A DNA stretch of 9,618 nucleotides, from NCBI GenBank assembly GCA_023356515.1, contig JAKQYG010000124.1, positions 1 through 9,618 on the forward strand, written 5' to 3'. A program made the position numbers and the translations under genes. Below are positions 6,276-9,618 of the stretch, one piece after another; the stretch's first letter is position 1, and every line of letters starts with the position of its first letter. The notes under the pieces were generated by a model. The model saw only the letters and a list, made by a program, of their open reading frames with translations, was not told where the DNA came from and made no database searches. This DNA is from Trichodesmium sp. MAG_R04. Lineage in GTDB: Bacteria; Cyanobacteriota; Cyanobacteriia; Cyanobacteriales; Microcoleaceae.

Positions 6276-6362
6276 CAAGCTTCTTAATAGGGTACATAAG
6301 TCTTGTCGTAAGTTAATATAACTTTTCTCAAGCTAATAAGGTACACTTATGTCTTTTCTGTC
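6276..6362. repeat. Imperfect direct repeat with embedded inverted repeats in a divergent spacer
   Basis: Two related segments occur at 6276-6307 and 6329-6362, each running CAAGCT, TAATA(G)G, GGTACA, then a TCTT...TGTC tail. Inside them ACATAAGT (6294-6301) and ACTTATGT (6345-6352) are perfect complements. Between them AAGTTA (6311-6316) and TAACTT (6320-6325) form a 6-base hairpin with a 3-base loop. The block ends 20 bases before the ATG of the membrane-protein gene at 6382, and so could be an operator region or a structured leader. No convincing -35/-10 pair was found in this 200-base spacer. Confidence 0.45.
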
Positions 6363-6381
6363 CTTAAACTAACTATTTAAC

Positions 6382-7839
6382 ATGAACTTACCTGTAATTT
6401 TAGATATTGTCATTGGTTTAATCTTTATTTACCTTAGTTTCAGTTTACTATCTAGTGAAATTCAATTAATTTTGACAACTATTTTGCAATGGAGGGCAGC
6501 CCATTTAAAAAAATCAATTGAAGAATTAATAATTGGTCAAACTTATATTAGCCAGAATAATTTAGAATCAAATGTAGAAATTGAAAAAGTAAAGCAACTA
6601 GCTAATTCTTTATATCAAAATCCATTAATTAAAGCTCTTAACTACAGTGGAGGAAAAGGTGGATTAGAAAGAGCATTTCGGAGAATAACTGAGATAATTG
6701 GTAGTGTAATTCGTCTTGTAACTAGAAGTGAAAGCATTTTTGACAAAGAAAAAACTGCTCCTTCTCATATTCCATCAAATAAATTTGCTGCTAGTTTAAG
6801 TGATACTTTAAAAATACCAGAATTAATCAAAACAATTAGTGATTATAAACTTGAAGATTTCAAAAATCAAAAGCTGCTAAAAATCCAGATAATTTTAAAT
6901 GAATTGAATCTAGAAGAACCAAGTAAAAAGCAGATTATTGAAGCTGATTTCCAGAATTTACATAAAGAGTTAGATATTATTTTTAATGACTATAAAAAAA
7001 ATGATTCAGCAAATATAAATATGGCTTTAGACAGAATATTAGATCGGTTAAATTTATATACAAAAAAATCTTTAACGGATTTACCAGAAACAGTTCAATC
7101 TAAATTTGAGGAGCAAATGATTTTAGTCAAGCAAGTATTAACAAATCCTCAGGAGAGAGAATTTTTAATCAGTGAAATTGAACCAAGTTTCTCTAATCTA
7201 TTAGATTTCTGGAAAAAGTTGATCGAAATAGGGAAAGTTTCTCAAGTTGATTTTCAAAGTAAAAACGGAAAAATATATCAAAAAATTCAGGAAATGCTGG
7301 AATTACTACCTAAATCTTTACAAAATAATTTATATACTCTGGCTAAACAAGCTAGAGTAAAAATTACTAAAGAAAGTGATGCTTTAAATCAATTTCACAA
7401 AGAAATTGAGCAATGGTTTGATCATGGCATTGAAAGAGCTTCTGGTGTTTACAAGCGTAATGCTAGAGGAGTTGCTTTTTTGATTGGTATTACTATTGCT
7501 ATAGTTGCTAATGTTGATTCGTTACATATAATAAATAGTTTATCAACAGATTCTTTGTTGCGGACAACTATTAATCATTATTCTGAAGAGTTAATAAATA
7601 ATAATCCTAATTCTAGTGAGTTGAAGATAGAAGATATTAAAAATCAGGTTAATGCTGCATCAGATGATTTAAAATTGCCTATTGGTTGGGGTCAAAAACT
7701 AACGGATAAACCAGGAGAAAATAAATCATTAGTATGGGTAAAAAAAATCTTGGGTTGGATAATTAGTGGAATAGCAATATCTATGGGAGCTGATTTTTGG
7801 TTTAATTTATTGAAAAAGATTGTTGATGTAAAAAAATAG
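6382..7839 (+). CDS. Membrane protein of an uncharacterised bacterial family
   Basis: The 485-residue protein has an N-terminal membrane helix (about 5-31, containing YLSFSLLSSEIQ), a large hydrophilic region, a helix at about 363-381 and a C-terminal helix at about 453-472. Conserved-looking stations are YQNPLIKAL (78-86), APSHIPSNKFAASLSDTL (126-143), WFDHGIERASGVYKR (345-359), AIVANVDSLHI (373-383) followed by D..LR (390-394), KLPIGW (431-436), and LGWIISGIAISMGADFWFNLLKKIV (457-481). From memory, this series (PSYIP, WFD..M.R.SGWYKR, NVD.L, LP.GW, GA.FWF.LL.K) marks a widespread bacterial membrane-protein family without an assigned function. Residues about 145-335 are a Lys/Glu/Asn-rich, mostly helical stretch with coiled-coil character that seems longer than in relatives I recall. 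Codon use is very AT-rich and no HIP1 site occurs in its 1.46 kb, unlike the neighbours. The start is ATG at 6382 with no Shine-Dalgarno site. Neighbours do not suggest a role. Confidence 0.82.
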   Translation: MNLPVILDIVIGLIFIYLSFSLLSSEIQLILTTILQWRAAHLKKSIEELIIGQTYISQNNLESNVEIEKVKQLANSLYQNPLIKALNYSGGKGGLERAFRRITEIIGSVIRLVTRSESIFDKEKTAPSHIPSNKFAASLSDTLKIPELIKTISDYKLEDFKNQKLLKIQIILNELNLEEPSKKQIIEADFQNLHKELDIIFNDYKKNDSANINMALDRILDRLNLYTKKSLTDLPETVQSKFEEQMILVKQVLTNPQEREFLISEIEPSFSNLLDFWKKLIEIGKVSQVDFQSKNGKIYQKIQEMLELLPKSLQNNLYTLAKQARVKITKESDALNQFHKEIEQWFDHGIERASGVYKRNARGVAFLIGITIAIVANVDSLHIINSLSTDSLLRTTINHYSEELINNNPNSSELKIEDIKNQVNAASDDLKLPIGWGQKLTDKPGENKSLVWVKKILGWIISGIAISMGADFWFNLLKKIVDVKK

Positions 7840-7849
7840 GTGCTATACT
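7823..7849 (+). promoter_or_regulatory. Extended -10 promoter for the tiny ORF
   Basis: TGCTATACT (7841-7849) is an extended -10 of the form TGnTATACT, and TTGATG (7823-7828) lies 15 bases before the hexamer as a weak -35. Transcription would begin near 7856, about 22 bases before the ATG at 7878. The -35 lies within the end of the upstream membrane-protein gene and the -10 just after its stop. Confidence 0.4.
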
Positions 7850-7877
7850 AAATCCTGTTTAGAGGGGAGCAAAACAC

Positions 7878-7955
7878 ATGAAATTAAGGTATAGAAGAAA
7901 AGGTTTAGAAAGCAATTTTAAAAAATTACCTTATGTGGATAATTATATTACCTAA
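7878..7955 (+). CDS. Tiny 25-residue ORF, possible truncated DUF4278-like protein
   Basis: A 25-codon frame beginning MKLRYRRKGLESN and ending in TAA at 7953. It is preceded by AGAGGGGAG, whose GGAG (7866-7869) is 8 bases before the ATG: the strongest and best placed Shine-Dalgarno site in the window, in a genome section where the other genes lack one. An extended -10 promoter sits upstream. The opening MKLxYRxxxxxxN recalls the start of cyanobacterial DUF4278 proteins (MKLxYRGxxYxxNPP), which are usually longer, so this may be a decayed remnant cut short after about 25 residues or a real micropeptide. The peptide is basic (eight Lys/Arg) with no membrane segment. It lies 38 bases after the membrane-protein gene and converges on the recombinase gene. 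The DUF4278 link rests on the first residues only. Confidence 0.4.
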   Translation: MKLRYRRKGLESNFKKLPYVDNYIT

Positions 7956-7999
7956 TATTAACTATTATCTCTTCCCTATTTGCTATTTTTTAACTCTAA

Positions 8000-9310
8000 C
8001 TAAAAAATAAAAATAACTTGTAAATACCAATTTATATCTTGACGAATAATTTCTATTTTGCTGATAAATTCGCGCAAGTAAAATCTACGTTCTGATTCAG
8101 ATAAATCCCACCAAAATTGAGATATAGAAACTGCTTTTGCAGTTTCTAATAAATTGACTGGTGGTAGTTGATTAAGTTGGCTTTCCAATTGAGAAATTTC
8201 TGTTTTTAACTTGTAAGTGCGGAGTTCAGCAGTTTCTTGGTCAAAAATGCCTTTAGTTATCAAATTGGGTAGTTGGGAAAGAATTTCTTGTTTCTCAGAA
8301 ATATTCTGTTGAATTTTACTCTTAATTCCATTCATATTTGGGATTTCTAAAGTAGCAACAGCAAGAGGTAACTCTCGACAAATTATTTCTATAGTTTGCT
8401 CTAAAACTTTTTGATAAGCTAAAGCTTTACATTTTCGTTGACGAGAGCAACTTTTGGGCCGTAAGTAAAGATATTGTTTATCTTTCCGAAAGGTAGTAAC
8501 TCTGGCCGTAATCATTGGAGACTCACATTCTGTGCAGACAACTAAACCTGCCAAGGAATGAGGGGCGCTAGCAGTGCGGGGAGGCATTCGGCGGTTCCTT
8601 CGGAGCAAACGTTCGATTTGGGCAGCTTCTTCTCTAGAAATAATAGGAAGATGGGTATTAGAGATGACTTCACCATTTTGATATCGTAAGTCACCACGAT
8701 AAACTGGGTTGCTTAACCAACGTCGCCCAGTGGTAACTGATATTTTTTTACCGTATTTTTTCTCAATATGACGAACGGCACCACGTAGAGATCCAAATAA
8801 CAGAAAACTTTCAAAAAAGTCTTTGACAATAGGAGCAGCGCTTCTGTCGATAGCGTAGCGGTCTTTCCCCCGCCGATATCCGTAGGGTGCTTTACCTGGT
8901 GGAGGTATCGCTTTGATACGGTTGCGAGCGTAAGCTTGACGAATTTTCCGACTATGTTGATTTTGGCGAATTTGGTTGAGGAGTTTGAGTAGGTCAGTTT
9001 TGGTTGCTTGGGTATTGATAGGTATGGGTTCGTTGATTTTGATATCTGATTTCAGGGAAATAATTTTAATGTTGAGGAATTCAAGTTGAGTTAGGCGATC
9101 GCATACTTCTTCTACAGAGTTTCCTAACTCTTCAAGCTGACGAATTAGTAGATAATCAACGGTTTGGGTCTGGCAGTCTTGGAGAAGTTGTTGGAGTTGT
9201 TGGCGATCGCCCAGGTCTTGATATATTTGGTCAATTTCCCATCCCCAAATTGTTTGGTCTGGCGCAGTTTCCCAGAGAGGGTTTGTGTATGAATAGGCAA
9301 TAATTTTCAC
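8000..9310 (-). CDS. XisF-like large serine recombinase homolog, catalytic motifs apparently degenerate
   Basis: The 436-residue protein has the order of parts of a large serine recombinase: resolvase-like N-domain (about 1-90), helical linker with APYGYRR (141-147), recombinase DNA-binding domain including TTGRRWLSNPVYRGDLRY (193-210), zinc ribbon with Cys259, Cys262, Cys288 and Cys294, a coiled coil at about 330-383, and a C-terminal tail. It resembles cyanobacterial proteins annotated as XisF, the recombinase that excises the fdxN element. However, the N-domain lacks the usual signature: YxRVS is replaced by YSYTN (6-10), so catalytic Ser and Arg are absent, and the DRLGRS stretch is replaced by EELGNS (60-65). 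The most direct reading is a DNA-binding protein descended from a recombinase rather than an active enzyme. The start is GTG at 9310; no ATG occurs in frame until residue 242, far inside. Two in-frame HIP1 sites lie at 9095 and 9203, so it looks resident rather than newly acquired. No xisH or xisI, attachment site or element boundary is visible nearby. Confidence 0.88.
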   Translation of the reverse strand: MKIIAYSYTNPLWETAPDQTIWGWEIDQIYQDLGDRQQLQQLLQDCQTQTVDYLLIRQLEELGNSVEEVCDRLTQLEFLNIKIISLKSDIKINEPIPINTQATKTDLLKLLNQIRQNQHSRKIRQAYARNRIKAIPPPGKAPYGYRRGKDRYAIDRSAAPIVKDFFESFLLFGSLRGAVRHIEKKYGKKISVTTGRRWLSNPVYRGDLRYQNGEVISNTHLPIISREEAAQIERLLRRNRRMPPRTASAPHSLAGLVVCTECESPMITARVTTFRKDKQYLYLRPKSCSRQRKCKALAYQKVLEQTIEIICRELPLAVATLEIPNMNGIKSKIQQNISEKQEILSQLPNLITKGIFDQETAELRTYKLKTEISQLESQLNQLPPVNLLETAKAVSISQFWWDLSESERRFYLREFISKIEIIRQDINWYLQVIFIF

Positions 9311-9312
9311 AG

Positions 9313-9356
9313 ATTATACCATGATATAAAAAATAATATTATATTATATTATAGCA
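9313..9356 (-). promoter_or_regulatory. AT-rich promoter region of the recombinase gene
   Basis: Read leftward, TGCTATAAT (9356-9348) is a perfect extended -10. Transcription would start near 9341, giving a leader of about 30 bases before the GTG at 9310. It is followed by overlapping repeats of the TATAA unit. A second perfect TATAAT lies at 9313-9318, only 2 bases before the GTG, where it could not drive a transcript that includes this start codon. No Shine-Dalgarno site is seen. Confidence 0.4.
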
Positions 9357-9388
9357 ATGAGCGCTGGCATTTTTACATATTACAAAGA

Positions 9389-9618
9389 TTATCCTGATGT
9401 AGTATCACCTACTGTATGACCTGCATTTTTCATACATAAATTAGGCGATCGCCAAACACTAAAGTTTTCAGGATGGGTGTTTAGGTATTGACAATTTACG
9501 TAAGGATTCAGGTGAGAGCGATCGCTTCGGTGGTCAAAGTCTGCATACTTGCTGAAAATATTATAGGGTTGACAAAAAGAGCAAACTATAGTCAAGTAAG
9601 AATATGAGTGATTCAGTG
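9389..9618 (-). CDS. Possible 3' end of a leftward gene running off the right edge
   Basis: A frame open from the window edge to TAA at 9389 gives about 76 residues ending AGHTVGDTTSG, including CSFC, three further aromatic-rich stretches and later single cysteines. A TTG at 9595 could act as a start, but with no promoter or ribosome site near it the frame more likely continues past the edge. Two HIP1 sites (9445 and 9518) fall inside. Codon use is richer in C-ending codons than the neighbours, which argues either for a different gene class or against coding. I recognise no family. The rest of the 308-base right end holds the recombinase promoter. Confidence 0.3.
   Translation of the reverse strand, partial: LNHSYSYLTIVCSFCQPYNIFSKYADFDHRSDRSHLNPYVNCQYLNTHPENFSVWRSPNLCMKNAGHTVGDTTSG

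Noticed and set aside
9313..9318. TATAAT directly before the recombinase GTG as its promoter
   Set aside because: Transcription would start inside the coding region past the GTG, and no other start codon follows in frame for more than 200 codons; the extended -10 at 9348-9356 is preferred.
9358..9420. Rightward 20-codon ORF starting MSAGIFTYYKD
   Set aside because: No ribosome binding site, and it overlaps the recombinase promoter; too short to support.
8000..9618. Boundary of an excisable element (fdxN-like) around the XisF-like gene
   Set aside because: No attachment-site repeats, xisH or xisI, interrupted gene or other element genes are visible in the window.

Overview
The window looks like a piece of a low-GC, filamentous-type cyanobacterial chromosome. 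The grounds are eight perfect copies of the HIP1 octamer GCGATCGC, the typical cyanobacterial lack of strong Shine-Dalgarno sites, very AT-rich spacers, and several proteins of cyanobacterial type (a XisF-like recombinase, an FtsH with a cyanobacterial-style AAA domain, a SurE/PheS neighbourhood). The base composition recalls Trichodesmium, Okeania and relatives, but the genus is an inference.

Layout. 1-2617 is a leftward block: the N-terminal part of an FtsH protease (cut by the window edge before Walker B), a secreted protein with two SH3-like repeats, and pheS (phenylalanyl-tRNA synthetase alpha chain). A 271-base divergent spacer carries the likely promoters of pheS (leftward) and surE (rightward, 2889-3689). 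A 316-base spacer after surE holds a nested inverted repeat ending in a T run. It is followed by a small zinc-ribbon protein with one membrane helix (4006-4407). This gene converges on a leftward ArnT-like membrane glycosyltransferase (4487-6181), with a bidirectional hairpin between them. A 200-base divergent spacer with repeats precedes a rightward 485-residue membrane protein of unknown function (6382-7839). Next comes a tiny ORF with the best ribosome binding site of the window (7878-7955). A leftward XisF-like recombinase follows (8000-9310). The right edge (9389-9618) may hold the 3' end of another leftward gene.

How the genes work together. This is mostly unlinked housekeeping and envelope genes rather than one pathway. 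PheS is translation, FtsH is membrane-protein quality control, SurE is a nucleotide phosphatase, and the glycosyltransferase, SH3-repeat protein and two membrane proteins belong to the envelope. No tRNA, rRNA, CRISPR array, insertion sequence or prophage was seen. The most notable points are the recombinase, whose catalytic-domain signature residues all appear to be replaced, the tiny ORF at 7878, the structured spacer at 3795-3876, and the large family-type membrane protein with a long central insertion.
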